NCBI RefSeq assembly: GCF_000425845.1
Contig: NZ_AUEF01000010.1
Location: forward strand, 40,719 to 104,718
Direction of reading: 5' to 3'
DNA length: 64,000 nucleotides
Source: Jeotgalicoccus psychrophilus DSM 19085
GTDB lineage: Bacteria > Bacillota > Bacilli > Staphylococcales > Salinicoccaceae
The position numbers and the translations under genes were made by a program. This document shows, piece by piece, positions 25,255 through 34,301 of this stretch (positions within the stretch are counted from its first letter, which is position 1; every line of letters begins with the position of its first letter). Below the pieces are notes generated by a model. The model was not told the origin of the DNA. It searched no databases and saw nothing but the letters and a program-made list of their open reading frames with translations.

Positions 25255-26433
25255 ATGGATAACAAAATTTATGATGTATTAATTATTGGCGGCGGTATTA
25301 TCGGTGCGAGTATCGCTTACTATACCGCTAAAACCGGATTATCAGTTGCTCTACTTGAAAGTAATACGGTTGCTTCGGGTACGAGTTCTAAATGTGATGG
25401 TAATGTATTGCTTATCGATAAAGAGCCTGGATTTGACAGCAGAATGGCAATTAAAAGTCAGGCTTTGATTAAACAATTGTCGACAGAACTTGAAATGGAA
25501 TTCGAATTCAGGCATCCGGGAAGTATTTTCTTATGTGCAAATGAAGATGAAATCGAGCAGGGTTATAACTGGGTGGATTATCACAATAAAGAAAACGGGA
25601 AAGATAAGTTTTTTAAGAAATTGACTAAAGAGGATTTGAAAAATGATTCCAAGTATTTCTCAGATCATCTTATTGGCGGAATAGAATGCACAAATGATTC
25701 TACTATAAATCCTTATATGCTTGCATTCTCATTAATTAACCAGGCAAAAAAATATGATTTCTCATTATTTGAAATGACACCAGTAACTGATATTCAGCAT
25801 ATTCAGGATGGTGAATTTAAAGTAATGTCTCATGAAAAAGTATTCAAAGCTAATAAGGTGATTAATGCAGCAGGGATTTATTCACCGCATGTAGGAAAAT
25901 TATTGGATATCGAAGTTCCAGTTGTACCTAGAAAAGGTCATATTTTAGTATCATCCAGAGCTGAATTATTGGGTTCAAGAAAAATTCAGGAATTTGGTTA
26001 TTTAATGACTAAATTTGGTAAAGAAAGACAAGCTTCTAAAGAGATGAATGATTATGGTGTTGCGCTTGTTCATGAAGCAACACAGAGTCAGAATTTTTTA
26101 ATTGGAAGCAGTAGAGAATTTGTTGGTTACAACACTAATGTTAATCATAAGGTCATCAGACTTATCGCGGAGCGCGCCATTGAATATTTTCCACCAATGA
26201 AGGATATGAGCTTTATTCGAAGCTACGCCGGATTGAGACCATGGACCCCTGACAACTTGCCGATTATTTCTGATACTGTTGTTCCGGGATTTTATATTGC
26301 GGCGGGTCACGAGGGAGATGGTATCGGTTTATCAGCAATTACAGGGTTATGGATGTCACAAATGATGACAAACACTTTGAAGGATGATATTAGTCCATTA
26401 AGTATTAATCGATTTAAGGAGGTTAAGGTATGA
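25255..26433 (+). CDS. DAO-family FAD oxidoreductase, catalytic subunit of cis-4-hydroxy-D-proline dehydrogenase
   Basis: 392 residues. The FAD-binding motif DVLIIGGGIIGASIAYY begins at residue 7, and the C-terminal RPWTPDNLPIISDT with GHEGDGIGLS closes the DAO fold, as in sarcosine oxidase beta and D-hydroxyproline/proline dehydrogenase catalytic subunits. It likely oxidises cis-4-hydroxy-D-proline to pyrroline-4-hydroxy-2-carboxylate, passing electrons to the oppositely encoded flavoprotein and iron-sulfur subunits. GGCAGGAG precedes the ATG. It overlaps the epimerase gene by 4 nt. Confidence 0.87.
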   Translation: MDNKIYDVLIIGGGIIGASIAYYTAKTGLSVALLESNTVASGTSSKCDGNVLLIDKEPGFDSRMAIKSQALIKQLSTELEMEFEFRHPGSIFLCANEDEIEQGYNWVDYHNKENGKDKFFKKLTKEDLKNDSKYFSDHLIGGIECTNDSTINPYMLAFSLINQAKKYDFSLFEMTPVTDIQHIQDGEFKVMSHEKVFKANKVINAAGIYSPHVGKLLDIEVPVVPRKGHILVSSRAELLGSRKIQEFGYLMTKFGKERQASKEMNDYGVALVHEATQSQNFLIGSSREFVGYNTNVNHKVIRLIAERAIEYFPPMKDMSFIRSYAGLRPWTPDNLPIISDTVVPGFYIAAGHEGDGIGLSAITGLWMSQMMTNTLKDDISPLSINRFKEVKV

Positions 26434-27431
26434 ATTTAAATAGTAAGCAATTTATAACAGTCGATACACATACAGGCGGAAACCCTACAAGGACAGTTTT
26501 AGCGGGCATGCCTCGTCTGAAGGGAGATACCATACAGAAGCAGATGCTGGATATGAAAGAAAACTATGACTATATCCGGAAGTTTCTTGTTAATCCACCA
26601 AGAGGGCATGATGTCATGAGTGGAACAATACTGTTGCCTCCAATAGATAAACAAGCAGATTTCAGTGTAATTTTTGTAGAAACTGGTGGATATTTGCCAA
26701 TGTGCGGTCATGACACAATCGGCACGTGTACAGCACTTGTAGAGCTTGGTTATGTTGAAAGGAAAGAACCAATTACATCAGTAGTACTGGATACACCTGC
26801 CGGAATAGTAGAAGCAAAATGTAAGGTGGCTGATGGAAAAGTAACAGAAGTAACATTTAACAGTACTGCTTCATTTCATCTAAAAACTGTAGAGGTGAAT
26901 TATCTTAATAAAATAGTTCATTGCGATATTGCATATGGCGGCAACTTTTACGGCATTATAAAAGCTTCTGATTTAGAAGTGACATTGGACGTTTCACGTT
27001 CGGAAGAAATTGTAGCGAAAGCGATGGAAGTGAGGGACATTATAAATTGCGAACATGAAATTGAACATCCAGAATATGAATTTATCAATAAACTGACACA
27101 TATGGAACTGTATGAAGAAGGCGAAGTGACTAAAAATACAGTAATTGTTCCACCAGGAGGTATAGATCGTTCACCTTGCGGAACAGGTACATGTGCCAAA
27201 GTAGCTACATTATTTAAAAAAGACAGGATGGGCATAAATGATACTTTTATACATGAAAGTATCACAGGATCGCAATTTAAAGCGCAGCTTCTTGATGCAA
27301 AAGAAAAGGACGGTATTATTTATAATCAAGTTTCAATTACGGGATCGGCGTGGCTGATGGCGAGACATGATTTTTACATGCATGAATCTGATTCAATGAA
27401 TGAAGGCTACTTATTGATTCCTGAAATATAG
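26430..27431 (+). CDS. Proline-racemase-family enzyme, predicted 4-hydroxyproline 2-epimerase
   Basis: 333 residues. Both catalytic cysteines are present: Cys92 in MCGHDTIG and Cys250 in DRSPCGTGT. That separates it from trans-3-hydroxyproline dehydratases, which replace the second cysteine by threonine. The N-terminal DTHTGGNPTRTV and the C-terminal EGYLLIPE end are typical. Epimerases of this family interconvert trans-4-hydroxy-L-proline and cis-4-hydroxy-D-proline. ATGA overlap with the dehydrogenase gene implies coupled synthesis. Proline racemase is the alternative, but the neighbouring deaminase and ALDH favour hydroxyproline. Confidence 0.88.
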   Translation: MNLNSKQFITVDTHTGGNPTRTVLAGMPRLKGDTIQKQMLDMKENYDYIRKFLVNPPRGHDVMSGTILLPPIDKQADFSVIFVETGGYLPMCGHDTIGTCTALVELGYVERKEPITSVVLDTPAGIVEAKCKVADGKVTEVTFNSTASFHLKTVEVNYLNKIVHCDIAYGGNFYGIIKASDLEVTLDVSRSEEIVAKAMEVRDIINCEHEIEHPEYEFINKLTHMELYEEGEVTKNTVIVPPGGIDRSPCGTGTCAKVATLFKKDRMGINDTFIHESITGSQFKAQLLDAKEKDGIIYNQVSITGSAWLMARHDFYMHESDSMNEGYLLIPEI

Positions 27432-27442
27432 GGGGCAGGCAG

Positions 27443-28189
27443 ATGATTACAAAAATAATTAACAGTTATGATATTCAGATTAACGGGCAGTTGCTGAGAG
27501 TAGTAGAAGCTGGAGAGTTTACAGGCAGCGCAGCCCCATTTAACAGTAAAACATTGTTGATAAATGAACCAAGAGGAAACAAATACATCAATTTAATTAC
27601 TTACAGAGAAAATCCTGAGAATGATATTTTAGAAATAACACTGGATAGCTCGGACATAATTGATAATAGAGAGCTATTACTTAAATCATTTGTTAAATCA
27701 TTAGTAGATCGAAAGAGAATTAAAGAAAGAGAGAAATATTCACTACTGCTGGATGGCGACGGACTGGCATATAGTAATGAGGAACTGTGTTCTTCAATTA
27801 TATATGAGGTAAATAAAAACAATGATAGCTATTCAATAAATGGTAAAACGTTGAAAATTGTAGAAACTGAACTGCAAATAGAAGTGAATAATCTCACTGA
27901 CATCAAAGCTTTAATTGCAGAAATTGAACATGATTTTGATTTTTTAGTTTTATATAATAAAGGCAAATTTATATCAGTAAACAAAAATGGAAGAATTATT
28001 CCATATCCGGTTATAGAAGTGATTTCATTGTTGACTGGAAAATACCAAGGAGCGCAATTAACAGCATTAACGGGAGACAATGTTGAAATTAAAAATAATA
28101 AAGTTAATTATAAATATTATTTGGTGTCCAATTCACAATTTTACATCGATGATACAGATATTTATAAAGAAGGATTTATTATTAAATAA
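27443..28189 (+). CDS. Degenerate proline-racemase-like protein lacking catalytic cysteines
   Basis: 248 residues, 11 nt after the epimerase gene with GGGGGCAGG before ATG. Similarity to the epimerase is visible at both ends: LRVVEAGEFTG then INEPRGNKYINLITY near the start, and QFYIDDTDIYKEGFIIK at the end (compare DFYMHESDSMNEGYLLI). The MCGH motif is replaced by YSNEELCSS, and the whole second-cysteine segment is missing, so racemase chemistry is unlikely. It may be a structural partner, a regulator, or a binding protein. Intact frame and operon position argue for selection. Confidence 0.7.
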   Translation: MITKIINSYDIQINGQLLRVVEAGEFTGSAAPFNSKTLLINEPRGNKYINLITYRENPENDILEITLDSSDIIDNRELLLKSFVKSLVDRKRIKEREKYSLLLDGDGLAYSNEELCSSIIYEVNKNNDSYSINGKTLKIVETELQIEVNNLTDIKALIAEIEHDFDFLVLYNKGKFISVNKNGRIIPYPVIEVISLLTGKYQGAQLTALTGDNVEIKNNKVNYKYYLVSNSQFYIDDTDIYKEGFIIK

Positions 28190-28207
28190 AACTAGGGGGA
28201 AATATTT

Positions 28208-29644
28208 ATGGCAAAAGAACCAAGATTACCGAGCCTGGCGATACTACTTACAATACTGGGGTTATTTGTAGTAATTATGTTCGGGTTTATCGTAATACTG
28301 GAATTACCTATTCAATTGGCATTGCTCGTCGTCTGGTTTATGATTATGGGGTTTGGTCTTTACCTCGGACACGGATACTTAAAGATGGAGAAAGGATTGC
28401 TTAAAGGGATATACGAAGGTATGGGCGCAATATTAATACTGATAGCAGTAGGTGCGTTAATCGGTTCATGGATAGCTGGCGGGGTTGTCCCAACGATGAT
28501 TTACTATGGATTAAGTATTATCAGTCCAAGTATTTTCCTGATGGCGGCAATGATTATTTGTGCAATTACCGCTATTGCTACTGGGACGTCATTCGGATCT
28601 GCAGGAACAGCAGGCATCGCAATGATGGGGATCGGAGAAAGTTTTGGACTGCCAATTTACCTAGTTGCCGGTGCAGTAATCTCTGGTTGTTATGTGGGTG
28701 ATAAAATGTCTCCTTTATCAGATACAACTGTCATGACAGCTACACTATCTAAAGTAGATTTATTCAGACATATTCGTTCCATGGCTTATGTATCGGTTCC
28801 TGCTTTTATAATTGCAGCGATAGCATACTGGATTACCGGTGCAGTAATATCTGAAGGGAACGGTGATTTAACTATTGCTAAAGATACAATGGCTGGACTG
28901 CAGGAATCATTTGAAATTTCATGGATCATGTTAATACCAGCTTTAGTTGTTGTAATTATGCTTCTTTTCAAACTGCCTTCTGTGCCAGTAATACTTTTTG
29001 GAGCATTGATTGGAAGTTTCTGGGCAGCGATATTCCAAGGGTATGGTTTCATAGAAGCAATACAAACATTGTATTCCGGAAGTACACAGTCGACGGGAAT
29101 TGTATTTATAGACAGCTTACTTAATCGTGGAGGCATTACCTTCATGTTGGAAGTAATACTATTAATCATTCTCGCATTGGGTGTCGGCGGATTGCTACAA
29201 ACAATTGGTGCTTTTAAAGTTATAGGGGATATTTTTGCCAAATGGGCAACTAATACAGGAAATTTAACATTAACAACAATGATAGCTTCCTTTTTCGGGG
29301 TATTTTTTGGCGGTGCGGCGTACGTATCCCTATTAACAGGAACTAAGATTACTGAAGAAAACTATAACAGAAAAAATGTGTCGAGAACACTGCTCTCGAG
29401 AAACGTTGAAGCCGGAGGTACAGTAACTACTCCGATGGTACCGTGGTCAGATGGTGGAGTGTTTATGGCGGCGACTCTCGGTGTCGCAACACTAGCATAC
29501 ATCCCCTTTTTCTGGTATGGATTCCTAGTTATTATAATTACATTAATATATAGTTACTTTGGATTGTTCATTCTGGATAAAGATGACTATGAAAAAGAAC
29601 AAGATGCTGAAAGTACAGAAGATAAAGTTAAAACGTCATATTAA
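28208..29644 (+). CDS. NhaC-family antiporter/carrier
   Basis: 478 residues with about 11-12 transmembrane helices. The NhaC signature GCYVGDKMSPLSDTTVMTATLSK is near residue 160-180, and GGTVTTPMVPWSDGG lies in the second half. Annotated members exchange sodium for protons, but NhaC homologues embedded in amino-acid catabolic operons are candidates for substrate uptake. As last gene of the epimerase operon, it is the only transporter in the locus and may import hydroxyproline. The C-terminal tail is acidic and hydrophilic. Confidence 0.88.
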   Translation: MAKEPRLPSLAILLTILGLFVVIMFGFIVILELPIQLALLVVWFMIMGFGLYLGHGYLKMEKGLLKGIYEGMGAILILIAVGALIGSWIAGGVVPTMIYYGLSIISPSIFLMAAMIICAITAIATGTSFGSAGTAGIAMMGIGESFGLPIYLVAGAVISGCYVGDKMSPLSDTTVMTATLSKVDLFRHIRSMAYVSVPAFIIAAIAYWITGAVISEGNGDLTIAKDTMAGLQESFEISWIMLIPALVVVIMLLFKLPSVPVILFGALIGSFWAAIFQGYGFIEAIQTLYSGSTQSTGIVFIDSLLNRGGITFMLEVILLIILALGVGGLLQTIGAFKVIGDIFAKWATNTGNLTLTTMIASFFGVFFGGAAYVSLLTGTKITEENYNRKNVSRTLLSRNVEAGGTVTTPMVPWSDGGVFMAATLGVATLAYIPFFWYGFLVIIITLIYSYFGLFILDKDDYEKEQDAESTEDKVKTSY

Positions 29645-29689
29645 ATGTAAATTATGATATTCTTTTAGTAAAAGAATAGAGGTAATCAT

Positions 29690-30160
29690 GTGAAAATTTA
29701 TTTAGGCAGTCCATTTTTTAATGACGAACAGGTTGAAAGAGTAAAGAGAGTAGAAAAAGCTTTAGCAGCTAATCCGACAGTGACGGAAGTATTTTCACCG
29801 CGTCTGCAGCAGGATGAGCATCTCGAACATGGTTCTGATGAGTGGCGTGATTTTGTTTACGCGAATGACATTAAACACGTTGAGTGGTGCGATGCTGTTG
29901 TCGCTGTTCATGATTATGAAGGTGAACATGTAGACCCAGGTACAGCGTTTGAAATCGGCTACGGTAAGGCATTGAATAAATTTATTCTTTTATATCAGGA
30001 AAAAGATCCTGTAACAGAAGCGCCGGTAAACTTAATGCTGACGGATTCACTTGATGTATATCTGCAGGACATTGATGAACTTGCTAAATACGACTTCAAT
30101 GAAAAGAAGAAAATCAGATTCAAAAATTATCATCATGCACCGGTTGCAAAAGAAAAATAA
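29690..30160 (+). CDS. Nucleoside 2-deoxyribosyltransferase-family protein
   Basis: 156 residues starting at GTG with GAGGT upstream. KIYLGSPFFNDEQ opens the Rossmann-like fold, and the catalytic-region motif VDPGTAFEIGYGKALNK carries the conserved glutamate. The enzyme exchanges bases between deoxyribonucleosides in salvage, and has a cytoplasmic location. It stands alone with its own terminator; no link to the preceding locus is evident. Confidence 0.88.
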   Translation: MKIYLGSPFFNDEQVERVKRVEKALAANPTVTEVFSPRLQQDEHLEHGSDEWRDFVYANDIKHVEWCDAVVAVHDYEGEHVDPGTAFEIGYGKALNKFILLYQEKDPVTEAPVNLMLTDSLDVYLQDIDELAKYDFNEKKKIRFKNYHHAPVAKEK

Positions 30161-30168
30161 AAATTTTT

Positions 30169-30200
30169 ACAGCATATTTTCAGAATATGCTGTTTTTTTA
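30169..30200 (+). terminator. Terminator after the deoxyribosyltransferase gene
   Basis: ACAGCATATT / AATATGCTGT stem with a TTTTTTT tail. Confidence 0.8.
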
Positions 30201-30202
30201 TT

Positions 30203-30238
30203 ATATTTGTATGTTATAGCATACAAATATATGCTATA
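30203..30238. promoter_or_regulatory. Two overlapping inverted repeats before the XRE-cupin/azlCD module
   Basis: ATATTTGTATG (30203-30213) pairs with CATACAAATAT (30220-30230). TATAGCATA (30215-30223) pairs with TATGCTATA (30230-30238). The two pairings are mutually exclusive as RNA and give staggered operators as DNA. TATAGT at 30235-30240 may be the -10. Confidence 0.6.
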
Positions 30239-30271
30239 GTGATTTAAATTAAATAATCAGGAGTGCTTTAT

Positions 30272-30826
30272 ATGACAGAAAATGTAGCTTTTATCGGCAG
30301 TAATCTGCAAAGTATCCGTAAAGAACGAGGGTTGAGCCTGGACAAAACTTCCGTGCTTACAGGTGTCAGCAAAGCAATGCTGGCTCAAATTGAGAGAGGG
30401 GACTCAACGCCGACAGTGACCACATTGTGGAAAATAGCAGATGGTTTCAAAGTGTCTTTTTCTTCACTGATTACCCGCCCGCAGAAAGCAATCCAAGTGA
30501 TTAGAAAAAAAGATACACAGCTGGTTACAGAAAATAACGAACAGTATCGCGTCTACAATGTTGTGCCGTTTTCACCGGAAAAATTATTTGAAGTTTACAA
30601 CCTTGAAATCGATCCGGATAGTGCGCATCATTCGGAACCTCATACTGCTGGTGTGGAAGAACATATATTTATTAATAAGGGCAGACTGACTATGGATATT
30701 AACGGAACACAGACACATCTATGTGAAGATGAGGCGATGATTTTTGACGGCAGTCAGCCGCACATTTATAAAAATGATGGAGACGTCATGGTGAAAATGA
30801 CGATGGTGATGTACTACAGTAAATAA
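30272..30826 (+). CDS. XRE-family regulator with cupin, upstream of azlCD
   Basis: 184 residues from the ATG at 30272, eight bases after AGGAG; an earlier GTG at 30263 overlaps the ribosome binding site. The helix-turn-helix is at about 8-62 (LQSIRKERGLSLDKTS, then KAMLAQIERGD) and the cupin at 110-180. This type regulates azlC-like exporters in other Firmicutes. The paired inverted repeats in its promoter are likely its own operators, and the downstream azlCD genes its targets. Confidence 0.87.
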   Translation: MTENVAFIGSNLQSIRKERGLSLDKTSVLTGVSKAMLAQIERGDSTPTVTTLWKIADGFKVSFSSLITRPQKAIQVIRKKDTQLVTENNEQYRVYNVVPFSPEKLFEVYNLEIDPDSAHHSEPHTAGVEEHIFINKGRLTMDINGTQTHLCEDEAMIFDGSQPHIYKNDGDVMVKMTMVMYYSK

Positions 30827-30851
30827 AATATAAATAAAGCAGGTGGCAGAA

Positions 30852-31559
30852 ATGTCTTTTGATAACCATGTCTCAACATTGAAATACGCTTTTCCGAAAA
30901 CCATACCGATACTGGCCGGATTTTCATTTTTAGGAATTGCCTATGGTATTTATATGAACTCGCTTGGCTTTGGGCCATGGTATGCAATTTTGATGAGTGT
31001 ATTTATTTTTGCAGGCTCGATGGAATTTGTTGCCGGCAGTATGCTGCTCGGTGCTTTTAATCCGTTAAGTGCTTTTCTTTTAACGTTGATGATTAATGCG
31101 AGGCATTTGTTTTACGGTATTTCCATGCTGGATAAATTCAAGGGGACCGGGAAGAAAAAATATTACTTAATATATGGCATGTGTGATGAAACATTTGTCA
31201 TTAACAGCACTGAAAAGGCGCCGGCGCATATTAACTCAGGCTGGTTCATGTTTTATGTAACGGTGCTGAATCAGATTTACTGGGTCGGCGGCACGACCAT
31301 CGGCAGTCTGTTCGGTTCAGCAGTGACCTTTAATACAGAAGGACTGGAATTTGTTATGACGGCACTGTTTGTCGTTATATTTTTAGATCAGTGGATGAAG
31401 GAACGCTACCATATCAGTTCGATTATCGGTATCGGAGCTTCTGTCTTCTGCCTGGTGATATTTGGACCTGAGAACTTTATCATCCCGGCGATGGTATTGA
31501 TTTTAATTGCGCTGACACTGATTAGAAAAGCAATGGCTAAAAGAGAGGTGATTTCGTAA
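30852..31559 (+). CDS. azlC: AzlC-family branched-chain amino-acid exporter, large subunit
   Basis: 235 residues, six or more transmembrane helices. [32 protein letters not shown] and [14 protein letters not shown] are AzlC/YgaZ hallmarks. With AzlD it exports branched-chain or related amino acids and analogues. The ATG at 30852 has AGGTGG upstream. The TAA shares a base with the azlD ATG (TAATG). Confidence 0.93.
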   Translation: MSFDNHVSTLKYAFPKTIPILAGFSFLGIAYGIYMNSLGFGPWYAILMSVFIFAGSMEFVAGSMLLGAFNPLSAFLLTLMINARHLFYGISMLDKFKGTGKKKYYLIYGMCDETFVINSTEKAPAHINSGWFMFYVTVLNQIYWVGGTTIGSLFGSAVTFNTEGLEFVMTALFVVIFLDQWMKERYHISSIIGIGASVFCLVIFGPENFIIPAMVLILIALTLIRKAMAKREVIS

Positions 31560-31885
31560 TGACATTAACACAGCAAATCATCATTATTGCGTGTGTCGTA
31601 CTTGGAACACTGACGACGAGATTTTTGCCTTTTATAATATTCAGCAGCGATAAAGAAACGCCTTTATACATAAAATATCTCGGCTATATGTTGCCGCCTG
31701 CCGTATTCGGCCTGCTGGTCGTCTATGCATTACGCGAAGTCGAGATTACGTCAGTCAGCGGATTTTTACCTGAAATACTCGCGGTCGGGCTGATAATTAT
31801 TCTGCACTACTGGAAAAAGAGCATGCTGCTGTCGATAGCAGGCGGCACTATTTTTTATATGATATTAGTGCAGATGGTGTTTTAG
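31559..31885 (+). CDS. azlD: AzlD-family small subunit
   Basis: 108 residues, four transmembrane helices, with TRFLPFIIF near residue 20 and [16 protein letters not shown]. It is the obligate small partner of AzlC, coupled through the TAATG junction. A bidirectional terminator follows. Confidence 0.92.
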   Translation: MTLTQQIIIIACVVLGTLTTRFLPFIIFSSDKETPLYIKYLGYMLPPAVFGLLVVYALREVEITSVSGFLPEILAVGLIIILHYWKKSMLLSIAGGTIFYMILVQMVF

Positions 31886-31892
31886 CAAATTG

Positions 31893-31934
31893 AAAAATAT
31901 CCGGCATTCTAAAAATAGAATGCCGGATATTTTT
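31893..31934. terminator. Bidirectional terminator, azlD versus nitrilase-family gene
   Basis: AAAAATATCCGGCATTCTA / TAGAATGCCGGATATTTTT around AAAA. Confidence 0.88.
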
Positions 31935-32730
31935 ATAAATTCTTATACAAATCTTTACGTCTGCTTTCAAAAATAGGAATATCTGAACGGACCTGATCGA
32001 TATAATCTAAATCGAGCTCTGCAGTGACTGTTTCTTCAGTATCTTTATCTGCTTGTGCAAGAATTTCACCGAATGGATTAATAATCATTGAACGGCCTGC
32101 GAATTCAGTGCCGTTCGTTTGTGTGCCGATAGTGTTGCTGGCAACGATGTAACACTGATTTTCTATTGCTCTTGCTTTTAAGAGGGTAATCCAGTGCTCT
32201 GTCCGTTCAATCGGCCATTCTGCAACGACGAATATAATTTTAGCGCCTGACAGTGATAAGTCTCTGAACAGCTCAGGGAATCGAAGGTCATAGCATATTA
32301 CCAGACCGCATGTTTCACCGTTAATCTCAAAAACTTCAGCAGACTTATCTCCACTTTCAAGGTATTCAGGTTCATTTAACATCGGGACTAAATGCATTTT
32401 TGAATACTCCCGAATCAGTTCACCATGGCGATCCACTGTGAAAGCTGTGTTGTAAACGCCGCTGTTTTCATATTTATTTGGAATTGAACCGGCAACAACT
32501 GTGACCTTATTATCCTGGGCCAGCTTAGTAATAATGGATTTTACAGGTTCCAGATTATTTGCTGCATGGTCATCAATGTTTTCAAGATCGTAGCCCGAAG
32601 TCCACATTTCTGGCAGGACAACGACATCAGTATTACTTAAATCAGTTTCGGCAAACAGGCTGTCCACCTTATTCAAATTTGCTTCTGTATCGCTGTCTAT
32701 GACTTGAAATTGAAAAATTTTAATTTTCAT
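31933..32730 (-). CDS. Carbon-nitrogen hydrolase (nitrilase superfamily, omega-amidase-like)
   Basis: 265 residues with the Glu-Lys-Cys triad: VVVLPEMWTSGYD near 41-53, EYSKMHLVPML near 111, and GLVICYDLRFPELFRD near 143 with the nucleophilic cysteine. Size and motifs fit the Nit2/omega-amidase and YafV-like group, which hydrolyses alpha-ketoglutaramate or ketosuccinamate and repairs deaminated metabolites. It is transcribed away from metY; a role in methionine-salvage transamination side products is plausible, but inferred. Confidence 0.88.
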   Translation of the reverse strand: MKIKIFQFQVIDSDTEANLNKVDSLFAETDLSNTDVVVLPEMWTSGYDLENIDDHAANNLEPVKSIITKLAQDNKVTVVAGSIPNKYENSGVYNTAFTVDRHGELIREYSKMHLVPMLNEPEYLESGDKSAEVFEINGETCGLVICYDLRFPELFRDLSLSGAKIIFVVAEWPIERTEHWITLLKARAIENQCYIVASNTIGTQTNGTEFAGRSMIINPFGEILAQADKDTEETVTAELDLDYIDQVRSDIPIFESRRKDLYKNL

Positions 32731-32812
32731 ATAGGCGCTCCTTTAGCTGAGTCGTCATTTACCTCTACAGTATACGTAGAAAAAACTTATGTAAAGAAAA
32801 GCAATTCATTCC

Positions 32813-32841
32813 TTGCAAATAACATACTAAGATAGTATGAT
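32813..32841 (+). promoter_or_regulatory. metY promoter with central inverted repeat
   Basis: TTGCAA, 17-nt spacer, TATGAT. CATACT-AAGAT-AGTATG at 32823-32839 fills the spacer and overlaps the -10, a good repressor position. Confidence 0.6.
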
Positions 32842-32893
32842 TTTAAATATATTTATAAATCAGAAAATTCAACCAATATGATGGAGGATTACT

Positions 32894-34171
32894 ATGACTA
32901 ATGAAAATTGGAATTTAGAAACTTTAACGATACATGCAGGCCAGACAATCGATGATTCAAAATCACGTGCGGTGCCTATTACACAGACGACTAGTTATGT
33001 GTTCGACGACACGCAGCACGCACAGGATTTATTCTCTTTAGCGAAGCCCGGTAACATTTATACGCGTATTATGAACCCGACACAGAATGTTTTTGAAGAG
33101 CGAATTACTGCACTTGAAGGTGGAGTCGGCGCACTCGCGACATCTTCAGGGCAGGCAGCGATTCATCTGTCATTACTTAATATTGTAGAAACTGGTGATG
33201 AGATTGTCGCATCTGCGAATCTTTACGGCGGTACATACAACCTTTTAAATGTAACGTTTAAGAAAATGGGAATTAAAACTCATTTCGTTGATCCATCAGA
33301 CCCTGCAAACTTTAGAGCAGCAATTAACGATAAAACACGCGCTGTATTTGCTGAAACCATTGGTAACCCGCGTATTGATGTTTTAGATATTGAAGCAGTG
33401 GCTGAAGTTGCTCACAGTAACGATCTTCCATTAATTGTCGACAGTACGTTCGCAACGCCGTACTTACTGCGTCCGTTTGAACATGGTGCAGATATTATCG
33501 TTCATTCAGCGACGAAGTTTATCGGCGGACACGGAACTTCAATCGGCGGTATTATCGTAGATAGCGGCAAGTTCAATTGGGATAACGGTAAATTCCCAGG
33601 GTTAGTTGAACCGGATGAAAGCTACCACGGTGTATCTTATGCGAAGGATATTGGACCGGCGGCATATATTACTAAAGCCCGTGTTCAATTATTACGTGAC
33701 TTGGGATCTGCAGTATCACCATTTAATGTGCAGCAGTTCCTTTTAGGACTTGAAACATTGCACCTCCGCATGGAGCGTCATTCAGAAAACGCACAAAAAG
33801 TAGCGGAGTTTTTAGAACAGCACCCTAAAGTGAAATGGGTAAATTATCCGGGACTTGAAAGTAATAAATATCATGACCTCGGTAAAAAATATCTGCCTAA
33901 AGGACAGGGAGCAATACTGACATTCGGTATCGACGGCTCAGTAGATGAAATTGCGAAATTCGTCGACGGACTTGGGCTGTTCTCGTTAGTCGCAAACGTT
34001 GGGGATTCAAAATCATTAGTCATTCACCCGGCATCAACAACTCACCAGCAGTTATCTGAAGAGGAACAAATCGCTTCAGGAGTATTGCCGGAATTAGTAC
34101 GTCTGTCTATTGGAACAGAAAACATTGATGATATTATCAGTGATCTGGAACAGGGACTGAAAGAAGTATAA
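32894..34171 (+). CDS. metY: O-acetylhomoserine sulfhydrylase-type enzyme
   Basis: 425 residues, Cys/Met-metabolism PLP enzyme. Visible are ETLTIHAGQ at the start, [16 protein letters not shown], the PLP lysine in [17 protein letters not shown] near residue 209, and [13 protein letters not shown] near the end. MetY makes homocysteine from O-acetylhomoserine and sulfide. It is monocistronic behind a clear sigma-A promoter. No S-box or T-box could be seen in the short leader. Confidence 0.93.
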   Translation: MTNENWNLETLTIHAGQTIDDSKSRAVPITQTTSYVFDDTQHAQDLFSLAKPGNIYTRIMNPTQNVFEERITALEGGVGALATSSGQAAIHLSLLNIVETGDEIVASANLYGGTYNLLNVTFKKMGIKTHFVDPSDPANFRAAINDKTRAVFAETIGNPRIDVLDIEAVAEVAHSNDLPLIVDSTFATPYLLRPFEHGADIIVHSATKFIGGHGTSIGGIIVDSGKFNWDNGKFPGLVEPDESYHGVSYAKDIGPAAYITKARVQLLRDLGSAVSPFNVQQFLLGLETLHLRMERHSENAQKVAEFLEQHPKVKWVNYPGLESNKYHDLGKKYLPKGQGAILTFGIDGSVDEIAKFVDGLGLFSLVANVGDSKSLVIHPASTTHQQLSEEEQIASGVLPELVRLSIGTENIDDIISDLEQGLKEV

Positions 34172-34181
34172 TAAGATGAAG

Positions 34182-34208
34182 CCGCGAGAAGGATATCTCG
34201 CGGTATTT
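34182..34208 (+). terminator. Terminator after metY
   Basis: CCGCGAGA, 6-nt loop, TCTCGCGG, then ATTTTTATTT. Confidence 0.8.
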
Positions 34209-34301
34209 TTATTTAAATAATAAGGAAAATGCGGGAATTCCCGGTCTGATTTCAAAAACAGGGTATAGAGGCTGTGAGTATAAATTTTGGAGGTATGGTG
34301 A

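Noticed and set aside
26430..27431. trans-3-hydroxyproline dehydratase assignment
   Set aside because: Both catalytic cysteines (92 and 250) are present; the dehydratases have threonine at the second position.
32731..32893. SAM (S-box) or T-box leader before metY
   Set aside because: The region is only 163 nt, lacks a terminator and lacks the conserved T-box or S-box sequences.
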